DNA of 64,000 bases from Herbiconiux sp. A18JL235 (GTDB taxonomy: Bacteria; Actinomycetota; Actinomycetes; Actinomycetales; Microbacteriaceae), in the NCBI RefSeq assembly GCF_040939305.1, contig NZ_CP162511.1, positions 1,798,001 to 1,862,000 of the forward strand. Reading direction: 5' to 3'. Below the pieces are notes generated by a model. That model was not told the DNA's origin, ran no database searches, and saw only the letters and a list, made by a program, of their open reading frames with translations. A program made the translations under genes and the position numbers. Below, piece after piece: positions 1 through 6,766 of this stretch; position 1 is the stretch's first letter, and every line of letters starts with the position of its first letter.

Positions 1-42
1 CCCCCATCTCCACCCACGGTCCGCTGTCGCACGCTGAGGAGC
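1..42. repeat. Left direct repeat, candidate attL
   Basis: This stretch recurs in direct orientation at 8648-8687. Both copies begin with the same 13 bases (CCCCCATCTCCAC), differ over a few bases by small indels, then share 21 identical bases (22-42 and 8667-8687). The copies bracket the small-gene island, and an integrase remnant lies next to the other copy, as expected for attL/attR. The CATCTCCAC(C) element resembles the 3' acceptor end of tmRNA genes, a common island target; the rest of such a gene would lie upstream of the window, so that part is inference. Confidence 0.6.
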
Positions 43-430
43 GTGAGTCTCCCGTCATTCCGCCGATCTGTGCGTTGTGGGGAGTTGGCGAGATGCGTAC
101 CACATTGGCGTTCGCCCGGACTACCTGCGGACTAAGCGGGGATGCTCGCCATCCGCCCGCCCCATGTTTGCTACCAGGGAGTGGGTGTGCGTCGCACGCA
201 CACCCGCGGGGCGAGGGCGTCCGTCCGCCAGACACCCCTCCCAGCCGCTCTGCGCCCCGTGCACGTCTCAGAACAGCGGAAAGGCCCGCGGGCCGACGAG
301 GGGCCTCTACGGGCCGTGCAGCTGGCATCTTGCCATTGCGAGGGGGCGCTGCACGATTCTCACACGACCATGAAGCGAAAGTACGACTTCGATCGGGTCG
401 TCTGCCCGATGCCGCCGATACGCTCCCAGG
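43..430. other. Island left flank without a convincing gene
   Basis: No open frame here has a ribosome site plus protein-like composition; the long frames are overlapping high-GC artefacts rich in Arg, Pro and Ala. A short frame beginning ATG at 370 runs into the next gene in another register and could be a leader or noise. A GC-rich inverted stretch near 285-320 might be a terminator, but it has no T-run. Confidence 0.4.
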
Positions 431-976
431 ATGGGGAATCCAGCGCGCGAGCTCGTCCATATCCTCTCCGCTTACCGGCTGTGGGGTGTGTCCGGCATCT
501 ACCCAACCCGCGACGGCGTAGACCCCGGCGACGTGCAGTTCTGGCGAGGCCAAGCACGAGCTCTACGGCTCGTAGCGGAGGTAGATCAGATCCTCGAAGC
601 GCGCGAGTCTGCCGGCCGGCCCGTCGGACACTATCGAGAAGCGATGGTGGCGGCCTTCCGATGCATCTTCGCCCCAGACGTTCAATGGAACCACGGCGGA
701 CAGAAGGTCGAGCTGATCCCCCAGTGGGCCATCAATCAGATCGCGGGCCTCGCCGACAACATAGACGACGTAGGTTTCTCAGGCGTGACGGTCCCTGAGA
801 AAGCGAAGCTCGACATCGGGTCCGTCCTCGACGACCTTGACGAGCTACTGGACAGCGGTGAGCTGCCCCTCGACGGACCCAGCTCTGCCTATGTCCGGCG
901 CCTCATCCTGTCGATCCGGAATCTGCTGGAAGACGCAGACTCATACGGAGACGTCGATCTACTGCGCCACATCTAG
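431..976 (+). CDS. Hypothetical island protein, probably cut short by an amber stop
   Basis: The 181-residue product is not recognised. It has protein-like composition, with an acidic helical C-terminal half and no signal peptide or membrane segment. The frame ends at TAG (974-976), but the same frame continues for another 60 sense codons to TGA at 1157-1159, and that continuation is also protein-like. Reading the TAG as TGG (Trp) would give a smooth 242-residue protein, so a single G-to-A change is the simplest explanation. The start has only a weak ribosome site. It is the first gene inside the left repeat. Confidence 0.5.
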   Translation: MGNPARELVHILSAYRLWGVSGIYPTRDGVDPGDVQFWRGQARALRLVAEVDQILEARESAGRPVGHYREAMVAAFRCIFAPDVQWNHGGQKVELIPQWAINQIAGLADNIDDVGFSGVTVPEKAKLDIGSVLDDLDELLDSGELPLDGPSSAYVRRLILSIRNLLEDADSYGDVDLLRHI

Positions 977-1159
977 GAGTTGATCGGCGTTCTGCTCACA
1001 TTCGCGAACAACGCAGAAGCGAACGAGCAACCCGCCGGCCCCATCGACAAGATGCGGGCCCTCGCAGCGCGACTCGTACCCGTCGCCAGTCCAGTTGGCT
1101 ACACCCTCGGGTTAATCGCAGACAGCGACACCGTGGCGAAGATGATCACGGGGGGCTGA
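977..1159 (+). other. In-frame continuation of the preceding gene after the TAG
   Basis: Sixty sense codons follow the amber stop in the same frame. They encode a hydrophobic helix (GVLLTFANNA) and a second one (RALAARLVPVASPVGYTLGL), then end at TGA. A TTG at 980 directly abuts AGGAG and so has no usable spacing; the first ATG in this segment is at 1052. This is most easily the displaced C-terminus of the 431-976 gene rather than a separate gene. Confidence 0.5.
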
Positions 1160-1164
1160 CTCAA

Positions 1165-1602
1165 ATGACCTTCTCCGACATCATCCAGGCCGCGGCCGTA
1201 ATCGCCGCTGTGGGCGCCGCCATCATCGCCCTCGTCATCTCCGCCAAAGACCGGAAGAACACCCGCGACATCGCCGCTGACGACCGCCGCGAAGCGTTGC
1301 GTCAGGCGCACCTCATGTTCGAGCTCGACGCGCTCGTGAAGCTCTCGGAGAACATGAACCGCGGCGGCTCGGCCGACGTTGACGAGTCGGCCAGGATGGG
1401 CATCGAAGCGCTCACCCTCACCGGGCCACTCGCACCCGACCGTCTGCCCAAGCTGTGGGCCGAGAAGATCGGCGACGACAACAAGCTACGCGCCGCTATG
1501 GCAGACCCTGAGATGCCGCGCTACAAGCGCGACGCGCTCGAGGTGCAGCTTGCCGTCAGTGCCGTGCTCGCCGAGGTCCGCGACTCCACCACACGGCGCT
1601 AA
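1165..1602 (+). CDS. Small membrane-anchored hypothetical protein
   Basis: This 145-residue protein has one N-terminal membrane helix (about residues 6-26, rich in Ala, Ile and Val) followed by a charged, helical cytoplasmic-looking domain (KDRKNTRDIAADDRREALRQ) and no recognised motif. The layout of a short anchor plus coiled segment is common among uncharacterised actinophage and prophage proteins. It starts 5 bases after the end of the preceding extended frame, so the two are probably co-transcribed. Downstream, an inverted repeat (GGCGTCT at 1627-1633, AGACGCC at 1647-1653) may end the transcript. Confidence 0.6.
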   Translation: MTFSDIIQAAAVIAAVGAAIIALVISAKDRKNTRDIAADDRREALRQAHLMFELDALVKLSENMNRGGSADVDESARMGIEALTLTGPLAPDRLPKLWAEKIGDDNKLRAAMADPEMPRYKRDALEVQLAVSAVLAEVRDSTTRR

Positions 1603-1705
1603 AGGTCGTTCTCGGCCGGGTTTCGGGGCGTCTCGAACCCACGTTCAGACGCCAACGCGACGGGTTGCCCACCCCCCCGGCCAGTCTGTCCATGCTGGAC
1701 TCGTG

Positions 1706-1900
1706 ATGGTCACTCGCTGGCTGACCGAGCGGCAATCCTCGGAGATGACAGGTATACCGGTCGGGATGCTTCGAGACTGGCGCTTGAAGCGGCTACATCT
1801 TCCGTTCTCGCGGATCGGGCGCCTGGTCCGGTACGCGGAGGACGAGGTCGACACCTGCATGCGGTCGGGTCAGGTCGAGGTCACTCGGACTCCGATGTAG
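1706..1900 (+). CDS. Excisionase-like helix-turn-helix protein (HTH_17 type)
   Basis: The 64-residue protein has the layout of small MerR-fold excisionase/AlpA-type DNA-binding proteins: a first helix with SSEMTGIPVGMLRDW, then RIGRLVRYAEDEVDTCM, the usual wing followed by a final helix. GTG at 1703 directly precedes the ATG and is an alternative start. Its 3' end overlaps the 3' end of the opposite-strand gene 1881-2069 by 20 bases, and the two proteins share the motif IGRLVRY, so they are probably diverged relatives. A role in excision or in a lysogeny-type switch is inferred from family and context only. Confidence 0.6.
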   Translation: MVTRWLTERQSSEMTGIPVGMLRDWRLKRLHLPFSRIGRLVRYAEDEVDTCMRSGQVEVTRTPM

Positions 1901-2361
1901 CACCCCCTCCGGAGGCGAGCCATTGGTCGACGTCGGCCTCCCAGTAGCGGACGAGTCGGCCGATCTTGAACAAGGTGGGGCCGACCTTCATGACGCGCCA
2001 GTTCGCGAGCGTCTGCTTCGCAACCCCGACATACTCGGCGAGCTCGTCGGGCGACATCATTCGTCTCATGGGCGCGCTGACATGTGATCGCAAGCCTGCC
2101 CTGACATCTCCTATCGAGGCACTGGCGCACTATCCTCCAGGTGCCGCCTCTGCGGGCTTGCCCTCCGTGCAGGGTGCCAGAGCGGAGCGCGTTGCGGATG
2201 GTAACCGGGTGCTTACGTGCATACTCGGCAGCCGCGGTAACGGTGTGCCGGTGTGGGTCGCGTGAAGGACGCGGTGGCGGTGCTGGCGCCGCGGGGAAGC
2301 GACTGATTATGAGCTGCAGCTCTTCTCGGACGATGGCTCGGATGATCTGCTCGATGCTCAC
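1870..2361 (-). CDS. Small helix-turn-helix protein with overrunning C-terminus
   Basis: The N-terminal ~80 residues look real: GTG start, IEQIIRAIVREELQLIIS helix, a proline-rich linker, then AAEYARKHPVTIRNALRSG, a helix-turn-helix of the excisionase type, and a WRIVRQCLD wing. Beyond that the frame stays open across the whole of the gene 1881-2069 in another register, giving Arg/Cys-rich sequence that is probably not native. The original stop may have been lost, or the gene may be only about 250 bases long. It belongs to the same leftward series as its neighbours. The end is therefore uncertain. Confidence 0.45.
   Translation of the reverse strand: MSIEQIIRAIVREELQLIISRFPAAPAPPPRPSRDPHRHTVTAAAEYARKHPVTIRNALRSGTLHGGQARRGGTWRIVRQCLDRRCQGRLAITCQRAHETNDVARRARRVCRGCEADARELARHEGRPHLVQDRPTRPLLGGRRRPMARLRRGCYIGVRVTST
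1881..2069 (-). CDS. Excisionase-like helix-turn-helix protein (HTH_17)
   Basis: The 62-residue protein (from ATG at 2069; a TTG at 2093 would add 8 residues) carries a clear HTH_17 domain: SPDELAEYVGVAKQTLANW forms the helix-turn-helix, and KIGRLVRYWEADVDQWLA forms the wing and terminal helix typical of Xis/AlpA-like regulators. It is the last gene of a leftward series beginning with the DUF3263 gene. Its stop lies inside the opposite gene, so the two ends overlap by 20 bases. It is expected to bind DNA near the integration or control region of the island; the site is not identifiable here. Confidence 0.72.
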   Translation of the reverse strand: MRRMMSPDELAEYVGVAKQTLANWRVMKVGPTLFKIGRLVRYWEADVDQWLASGGGATSESE

Positions 2362-2384
2362 GTGACTACGGTGACTGCTGAGTC

Positions 2385-2570
2385 TCAGAGAACGGAAGCA
2401 GCCACCCACCGATTGACGTCGTCCAGCGCATACACGACAGTCTTTGCCGTCGGCTTGTAGTAGCGCGGCCCACGACCAGCTCCGCGGAGATTTGCGAGGC
2501 GCTTCGTCGTCATCCCAGGAACGAGCTCGCACACCTGCTCGGGCGACAGGTATCGCGTCGGCTCGGTCAC
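2385..2570 (-). CDS. Excisionase-like helix-turn-helix protein
   Basis: The 61-residue product starts at GTG (2568-2570), which overlaps the TGA of the DUF3263 gene as GTGA, so translation is probably coupled. The sequence YLSPEQVCELVPGMTTKRLANLR is a helix-turn-helix, and YYKPTAKTVVYALDDVNRWV is the wing and last helix, as in HTH_17 proteins. It is one of four such mini-regulators within 0.9 kb. Its target is unknown. Confidence 0.65.
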   Translation of the reverse strand: MTEPTRYLSPEQVCELVPGMTTKRLANLRGAGRGPRYYKPTAKTVVYALDDVNRWVAASVL

Positions 2571-2815
2571 GTCGAGCGGTCCAGCAGGCGCCGGACCTCC
2601 GTCGCTCTCCGGGCCTCGATGCGCCCGCATAACCGATACACGAGCTGCGGGTCCGCCGCGATGGCCTGGGTGTCGAGCAGCTGGTTGAGTCGCTGCAGGT
2701 ATCGGGCGTGACTCCATCCGAAGGTGCGGCGGATGGCCTTCTCTCGGGCGCCCTCGGGGCGGTCGATCCATCTGCGTTCGAAGTCCAGAATGATGCGGTC
2801 GTTGTCGGTAAGCAT
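2567..2815 (-). CDS. DUF3263 domain protein
   Basis: The 82-residue protein begins LTDNDRIILDFERRWIDRP and continues EKAIRRTFGWSHARYLQRLN, the pattern of the actinobacterial DUF3263 family (about 80-100 residues, predicted helix-turn-helix, function unestablished). This copy keeps the typical 'Q-I-A-A-D-P-Q-L-V-Y-R-L' tail with small changes. It heads the leftward run of tiny regulators and overlaps the next by 4 bases. Most actinobacteria carry a chromosomal DUF3263 gene; this one appears to be an island paralogue. Confidence 0.75.
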   Translation of the reverse strand: MLTDNDRIILDFERRWIDRPEGAREKAIRRTFGWSHARYLQRLNQLLDTQAIAADPQLVYRLCGRIEARRATEVRRLLDRST

Positions 2816-2897
2816 GCCGGGATCATTCCAGCACCCACCGCCACAGATACCACCACTGGTACTCGCCCCATCGACACCTGTCTGCCATCATTCGTTC

Positions 2898-3731
2898 ATG
2901 ACGTACTCACAGCAACCTCCCGCATACACCCCACCCCCACAGCCCGGAGCGCCTCTCGCGCCGCCGCCGCCAGCCAACCGGAACGTCCTAGCCCTCATCG
3001 CTCTGATCGTCGCCGTCGTCGGGTTCATCTTCGCCTGCATCCCTGGCGCGCTCATCGTCGGCTGGGTCCTTCTCCCGATCGCGTTCGTTCTCTCGCTCGT
3101 GTCTCTGTTCCTGAAGGGCCGTGGGAAGGGCCTCGGCATCGCAGGCCTCATCATCTCTATCGTCGGCACGATCGTCGCATTCGTAGTCTTCTTTGCAGTC
3201 GTGGCCGCATCGTTCAACGACGCTTTCAGCGACGACACGGTCGTCATCGAAGAGTCGACCGGAGCGGCTGAGGCGCCCGCCGAAGAGCACGCCGAGGCCG
3301 AAGACGCTGCGGGCGAAGCTGGCAGCCGCGATAATCCTGTCGCTGTTGGCGCAACGATCGCGTCGGAGGACTGGACGGTCGTCATCAACTCCGTGAACGC
3401 CGACGGCAACGCAGTCGTCGCTGAAGCGAATCAGTTCAACGACACTGCCCCAGCGGGGTCTCACTACGAGATCGTGAACTACACGGTCACCTACACTGGC
3501 GAGGACTCGAGCATCGCCGCCGAGGTCGGCGTCGACATGGTAACCAGTGCAGGAAACGTGATCAACAGCTACGACACCATCGTCTCACTGAACGACTCGA
3601 TCAGCCTCGATGAGCTGTTCAACGGAGCCTCCGCCACCGGCTCTGCGGCTTTCGCCGTGCCTGACGGTGAGACAGCTCTCGTGCGCGTGCGTCCGGGGAT
3701 CCTGGCCGACGACGTGTTCGTCAAGCCGTAG
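2898..3731 (+). CDS. Membrane protein with DUF4190-like helices and an exported DUF4352-like domain
   Basis: The 277-residue protein starts with a Pro-rich, Tyr/Gln-containing tail (residues 1-26), followed by about three membrane helices (29-50, 51-69, 76-101) separated by a basic loop (KGRGKG), as in DUF4190 proteins. A Glu/Ala-rich linker leads to a beta-rich extracellular domain (about 140-277) with the pattern of DUF4352 (VGATIASEDWTVVINSV, YEIVNYTVTYTG). Such proteins are frequent in actinophage immunity regions and islands, but their role is not established. It ends just before a strong hairpin. The start was chosen at the first ATG that gives a full cytoplasmic tail. Confidence 0.7.
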   Translation: MTYSQQPPAYTPPPQPGAPLAPPPPANRNVLALIALIVAVVGFIFACIPGALIVGWVLLPIAFVLSLVSLFLKGRGKGLGIAGLIISIVGTIVAFVVFFAVVAASFNDAFSDDTVVIEESTGAAEAPAEEHAEAEDAAGEAGSRDNPVAVGATIASEDWTVVINSVNADGNAVVAEANQFNDTAPAGSHYEIVNYTVTYTGEDSSIAAEVGVDMVTSAGNVINSYDTIVSLNDSISLDELFNGASATGSAAFAVPDGETALVRVRPGILADDVFVKP

Positions 3732-3742
3732 CAGAAAACAGA

Positions 3743-3783
3743 GAATGCCCTCGGCCAGCATGAGGCGCTGGTCGAGGGCATTC
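3743..3783 (+). terminator. Strong 17-bp stem hairpin after the DUF4352-like gene
   Basis: GAATGCCCTCGGCCAGC (3743-3759) and GCTGGTCGAGGGCATTC (3767-3783) pair over 17 positions with one G-U, around a 7-base loop. It begins 11 bases after the stop codon. There is no T-run, as is usual for actinobacterial terminators. Confidence 0.75.
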
Positions 3784-3864
3784 GCGCGTTTGGCGTGTCG
3801 CCGGTGGGGCTGTTTACGATCGATGCTGCGCGGGCCGGCGCGCTCCACCACGAGGGAGCGCAGC

Positions 3865-4188
3865 ATGATCGGCACCGGCCGCATCCGCATCGGTGAGCAC
3901 GAGTCGACGCTGGTCCGGAACGACCCCTGCGCGCCTGCCGCGCTCGTGCGACGGATGCACCCCGGTACCGAGGTCGAGCACTACCGTGTCGTGACCTTCG
4001 ACATCGACCCAGCGGAGCGTCGCCTGATCGGCCGGTTCCGCACGCGGGAGGCAGCCGATCGCGCCGTCGGCTACACGGTGCCTGCGGGGCGCATCCGGCT
4101 CGCGCTGAACCTCCTACCGAAGGGCGCGTGGGGTAAGCTGCGATCCCCACCTGCGGCCACTGTACTTCGCGATGCTCTTCGGTGGTGA
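3865..4188 (+). CDS. Hypothetical island protein
   Basis: The 107-residue product is not recognised. Its first ~90 residues are protein-like (GTGRIRIGEHESTLVRNDP, VVTFDIDPAERRLIGRF) and suggest a small alpha/beta fold without membrane segments; the last ~15 residues are less convincing. The start codon lies inside a 9-bp inverted repeat (ATGCTGCGC near 3822 and GCGCAGCAT at 3859-3867), so initiation could be masked by structure. There is no clear ribosome site. Confidence 0.45.
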   Translation: MIGTGRIRIGEHESTLVRNDPCAPAALVRRMHPGTEVEHYRVVTFDIDPAERRLIGRFRTREAADRAVGYTVPAGRIRLALNLLPKGAWGKLRSPPAATVLRDALRW

Positions 4189-4249
4189 AGCCCCCTTATC
4201 CGGCTCCGCCCAAACCAGTCGCTGCAGGCGACCGCTCCGAATAGGAGCA

Positions 4250-4408
4250 ATGACTCCCGCAGCCAGGCTCGCCCGATACCTCGGCCTCTTCTTCGGGCTA
4301 CGGTGCCGTCAGTGCGGCAGGCATCTGCCCGGCGCGAAAAGGTTCTCCGGCGACCGGTTCTGTTCCGACGAATGCGCCACGAACTACGAGGAGTCTCACG
4401 CCTGGTGA
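4250..4408 (+). CDS. Small zinc-ribbon protein
   Basis: The 52-residue protein has a CRQCGRHLPGAKRF...FCSDEC pattern, two Cys pairs that fit a single treble-clef or zinc-ribbon finger. The start ATG follows AGGAG with 4 bases between them. A short basic N-terminal helix (ARLARYLGLFFGL) precedes the finger. The role is unknown; comparable mini-finger proteins are common next to phage HNH genes. Confidence 0.55.
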   Translation: MTPAARLARYLGLFFGLRCRQCGRHLPGAKRFSGDRFCSDECATNYEESHAW

Positions 4409-4438
4409 GAGACGGAGCGAAGGAAAGCAGGCTGAGAC

Positions 4439-4729
4439 TTAGACCCCGCCAGCAGAGATCGCTGTCAGCTCCACGTCAGGGTAGCCGGGATACTGCACTG
4501 TGCTACTCGTCAGAACAGCGGCGGCCGGCAGAGAATAGCTGAACCAGAACACGGTGGTCGATCCCGGCTCCACCGGCGCAACTGTTTCTGCCACCGCCAC
4601 ATACCCGGACATGGAGACAACCCACCCAGGAGCTTCCGGCTCCGATCGCGAGAATGGGGCCTCCGGGTCATCCAGCGGGGCGATCACGAGGGTAATTTTC
4701 GCCGGAGTCGCCGACAGCGGGGTCGTCAC
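4439..4729 (-). CDS. Hypothetical protein, possibly a fragment
   Basis: The 96-residue frame has alternating hydrophobic and polar residues (ITLVIAPLDD, TTVFWFSYSLPAAAVLTSST) suggesting a beta-sandwich, similar in feel to the C-terminal half of exported DUF4352-type domains, but without a signal peptide. The only start is a GTG immediately preceded by an in-frame TGA. It may therefore be the C-terminal remnant of a larger gene. It is the last leftward gene of the HNH cluster. Confidence 0.4.
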   Translation of the reverse strand: MTTPLSATPAKITLVIAPLDDPEAPFSRSEPEAPGWVVSMSGYVAVAETVAPVEPGSTTVFWFSYSLPAAAVLTSSTVQYPGYPDVELTAISAGGV

Positions 4730-4784
4730 TCACACGTAGATGGATGTGGGAGGTGGGCAGCAGATCGAACTTGCTAAATTTTTC

Positions 4785-5348
4785 TCAGCTGCGTCGGGCT
4801 TGCCGGTACTCGTCTTCTAGCGACTGAGGGCCGCGCCAGAGCGGTGCGCGGTCCGGTTCCGCGAGGGTATGGTCGCGCGGGAGGTCATGTGCCTGACCTC
4901 GTCGCATGCGGTCTTTGTTGCGACGTTCCCACTGGGCGATAGCTTCTCGCATCACGTACATAGCTTTGTACTCGGAACACGCGATCTGCTTCTTGCCACA
5001 TGTGCAAAGGTCGGCACCCGCTGAGTGATGAAGCTCCTCGACATAAGAGGCTAAACCGAGGACCCGGTCGCGACTTCGAAGTGCGGATGCTGCCCGGCTT
5101 TCGGCGTCGTTCACGCGGGCATCGGGGTCCTCGAGTTTGACGCGCAGGTCCTGGATGGTAGAGGACATTTGAGCGACGATTCTTTCGTGGTGCTCACGCC
5201 ACCGCACCTTGTGATCCTCGTCACGCCTCCCCGAATGTTGCTTGTGCTCAGTTTCCCGACATGGCTCGCACAGCAGCGGGCGATGATCGTCATGATCCCT
5301 CTGGCTTCCGGAGACGGGGGTAAGACGGCAGCATCCGCACACGCTCAT
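4785..5348 (-). CDS. Cys-rich protein downstream of the HNH gene
   Basis: From ATG at 5348 the protein has 187 residues. The N-terminus CGCC...CEPC forms a candidate zinc finger, followed by a charged helical stretch (REHHERIVAQMSSTIQDLRVKLED) likely to form a coiled coil, and a second Cys cluster (CTCGKKQIACSEY). No catalytic motif is recognised. It begins 22 bases after the HNH gene, so the two are probably co-expressed. A DNA-binding or endonuclease-partner role is only a guess from the fingers. Confidence 0.55.
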   Translation of the reverse strand: MSVCGCCRLTPVSGSQRDHDDHRPLLCEPCRETEHKQHSGRRDEDHKVRWREHHERIVAQMSSTIQDLRVKLEDPDARVNDAESRAASALRSRDRVLGLASYVEELHHSAGADLCTCGKKQIACSEYKAMYVMREAIAQWERRNKDRMRRGQAHDLPRDHTLAEPDRAPLWRGPQSLEDEYRQARRS

Positions 5349-5370
5349 GGGTTGAAGATAGTGCAGCTCT

Positions 5371-5676
5371 CTAGGTTGCGGTCCAGATTTCAACGGTGGC
5401 GTGGTCGTTCTTCATGCTGTTGCAGCGCCGGTGCATGGGCACGAGCGCCTGACCGACGAGGCGGCCCCCATTGCCGAGCACGATGTCGTGGTCGGCGGTG
5501 AAGGACATGGCGTCCTTCGAGCCGAGGGTGGTGTCGATCTGTTCACCGCATCCCCACCTGGACGGTGACTGGTGACCGCAGGGCAGCTGCTCGGCGCGGG
5601 TGCGCTTCTTCAACGCGGCTTGGGCACGGCGGTAGGCGCGGTGTCCCTTGCCGTCGCGTGCGCGCTTCGCCACCAT
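5371..5676 (-). CDS. HNH endonuclease
   Basis: The 101-residue protein has a basic N-terminus (AKRARDGKGHRAYRRAQAALK), a Cys in PCGHQSP and WGCGEQID, then the HNH signature: ADHDIVLGNGGRLVGQALVPMHRRCNS, with the D-H pair, a central N and the final H...C-N. Small HNH enzymes of this size in actinophages act in packaging or homing; no terminase gene is nearby to support packaging. Its start overlaps the stop of the small membrane gene upstream as TGATG, and a Cys-rich gene follows. Confidence 0.75.
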   Translation of the reverse strand: MVAKRARDGKGHRAYRRAQAALKKRTRAEQLPCGHQSPSRWGCGEQIDTTLGSKDAMSFTADHDIVLGNGGRLVGQALVPMHRRCNSMKNDHATVEIWTAT

Positions 5677-5792
5677 CAGTCGTCCTTGAGGGGGCCTGGG
5701 TCGGCGGGTGAGAGGCGCAGCGAGTACAGGGCGGTGAGCACGGCGAGCTTTGCGAGCGTCACGCAGACGATGAGCACGGGCAGGGGTCTCAT
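5676..5792 (-). CDS. Very small membrane protein
   Basis: The 38-residue product is one hydrophobic helix (PLPVLIVCVTLAKLAVLTALYSL) followed by a short polar tail. It shares one base with the HNH start (TGATG), suggesting coupled translation. It starts 28 bases from the divergent membrane-protein gene at 5821, so a shared promoter region lies between them. Function unknown. Confidence 0.45.
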   Translation of the reverse strand: MRPLPVLIVCVTLAKLAVLTALYSLRLSPADPGPLKDD

Positions 5793-5820
5793 CGTGTCTT
5801 TTCCGTCGTAGGGTGCACGC

Positions 5821-6081
5821 ATGGGGGAACGGAAGCGGGCGCTCTGGAAGAGCATGCGGCTCATCGCAATCGGGTATGGATTCATCGCGCTTGGAAGCGC
5901 GGTCGTCAACCTGCTTTGGGGTTCCGACTCAAATTGGATCGCCGCCCGGTGGCTCCTGGCGGCAATGTGGGCTGTGATCGGGTTGGTGCACGCTGTGCAG
6001 GCTCGTCAATTGTGGCGGGCTGAATTGGAGCGCCGGGAGGTGGCCGAGACCGACGTCGCAGCCGCCGGTGAGCGCGAGTGA
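5821..6081 (+). CDS. Small membrane protein, first of a four-gene coupled set
   Basis: The 86-residue protein has a basic start, then two membrane helices (about 14-33 and 42-60) and a charged C-terminus (RAELERREVAET). It is not recognised. Its stop overlaps the next start as GTGA. The set of four tiny membrane proteins in one coupled series resembles holin-type or signalling cassettes in layout only; no lysin gene is adjacent. Confidence 0.55.
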   Translation: MGERKRALWKSMRLIAIGYGFIALGSAVVNLLWGSDSNWIAARWLLAAMWAVIGLVHAVQARQLWRAELERREVAETDVAAAGERE

Positions 6082-6173
6082 ACCGGGCGTCGCGGGCCGT
6101 GCTCGTCATCATCGCGCTGGCGATCTTCGTCGTCATCATGCTGGTCGCGCTTCCGGCAAGGTGGTCGCTGTGA
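6078..6173 (+). CDS. 31-residue single-helix membrane peptide
   Basis: GTG at 6078 overlaps the preceding TGA. The product is one hydrophobic helix (AVLVIIALAIFVVIMLVAL) with a basic N-terminus. Its own stop overlaps the next GTG (GTGA), so it sits exactly between two coupled genes; this is the main argument that it is translated. Function unknown. Confidence 0.5.
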   Translation: MNRASRAVLVIIALAIFVVIMLVALPARWSL

Positions 6174-6430
6174 CTTCGCGAAGGGGCGATTGGTTGGACC
6201 GGCTCGCGCCGGTCAGGACGGGCACGCCTCGGTGGTGTGCGCTCCTTGTTCTTCTGCCCCTACCACCTCTGCTTGGTATGGCCGGTTGGCTTCTGGCGTC
6301 TCAGCCGTTCTGGGGTCACGCTGGGCCGGTGCCCCTGCCTTTCGGGGTGTCCGCAATTCTTTGGCTGGCGTTGAGCGCGTGGGGACTGCTCTTCGGCGTC
6401 AACGTGACGCGCCGAGGAGTCCGATCATGA
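6170..6430 (+). CDS. Small membrane protein, third of the coupled set
   Basis: The 86-residue protein has an N-terminal amphipathic stretch (RRGDWLDRLAPVRTG), then two membrane helices (CALLVLLPLPPLLGMAGWLL and ILWLALSAWGLLFGV) and a basic C-terminus (TRRGVRS). It starts at GTG overlapping the previous stop and ends overlapping the next ATG. No family is recognised. Confidence 0.55.
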   Translation: MTSRRGDWLDRLAPVRTGTPRWCALLVLLPLPPLLGMAGWLLASQPFWGHAGPVPLPFGVSAILWLALSAWGLLFGVNVTRRGVRS

Positions 6431-6621
6431 TGTGGTTCACGCTGCCGTTGCTCGCGGTGACGCTGGTCTGCGTGTTCGTGGTGACGAGGCCGGGGCTGAG
6501 GAGGTATCCAACGGGGCGGGCCGGGCTGCGCAGCCGGATGAGGTGGTCGATGGTCGTCGTCGCCCTGGTCGGGCTCGGGTCCGCGATCCTCAACCTTGTG
6601 CTGAATCTGACGGTGCGGTGA
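6427..6621 (+). CDS. Small membrane protein, last of the coupled set
   Basis: The 64-residue protein has an N-terminal helix (MWFTLPLLAVTLVCVFVV), a basic loop (RPGLRRYPTGRAGLRSRMR) and a second helix (MVVVALVGLGSAILNLVL). The two-helix, basic-loop plan recalls class II holins, but that is a resemblance of shape. It overlaps the previous gene by ATGA. The following 134 bases hold no gene. Confidence 0.55.
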   Translation: MMWFTLPLLAVTLVCVFVVTRPGLRRYPTGRAGLRSRMRWSMVVVALVGLGSAILNLVLNLTVR

Positions 6622-6745
6622 CGTGGGTGCCGTTCCGGCCGCCGTGCCGCGGGTCAGGCGAACTGGGTGAAGTGCTGCGCCCATCACTCCTCGATAGGGA
6701 AGCCGCCGGGCGCCGACGTGTCATCGACTGGTCTGACCACCACTT

Positions 6746-6766
6746 CGAGGGGCGTTCAGCCCCTCG
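6746..6766 (-). terminator. Hairpin at the end of the MFS gene
   Basis: CGAGGGGC (6746-6753) and GCCCCTCG (6759-6766) pair perfectly around a 5-base loop. The hairpin overlaps the stop codon of the leftward MFS gene and could also stop transcription coming from the rightward small-membrane set. Confidence 0.55.

Noticed and set aside
431..1159. Programmed readthrough of the TAG
   Set aside because: Nothing around the stop resembles a known readthrough context or a pyrrolysine or selenocysteine element; a nonsense mutation is simpler.
5821..6621. Phage lysis cassette
   Set aside because: No endolysin gene is adjacent and no structural phage genes are present, so the membrane-protein set is left as unknown.
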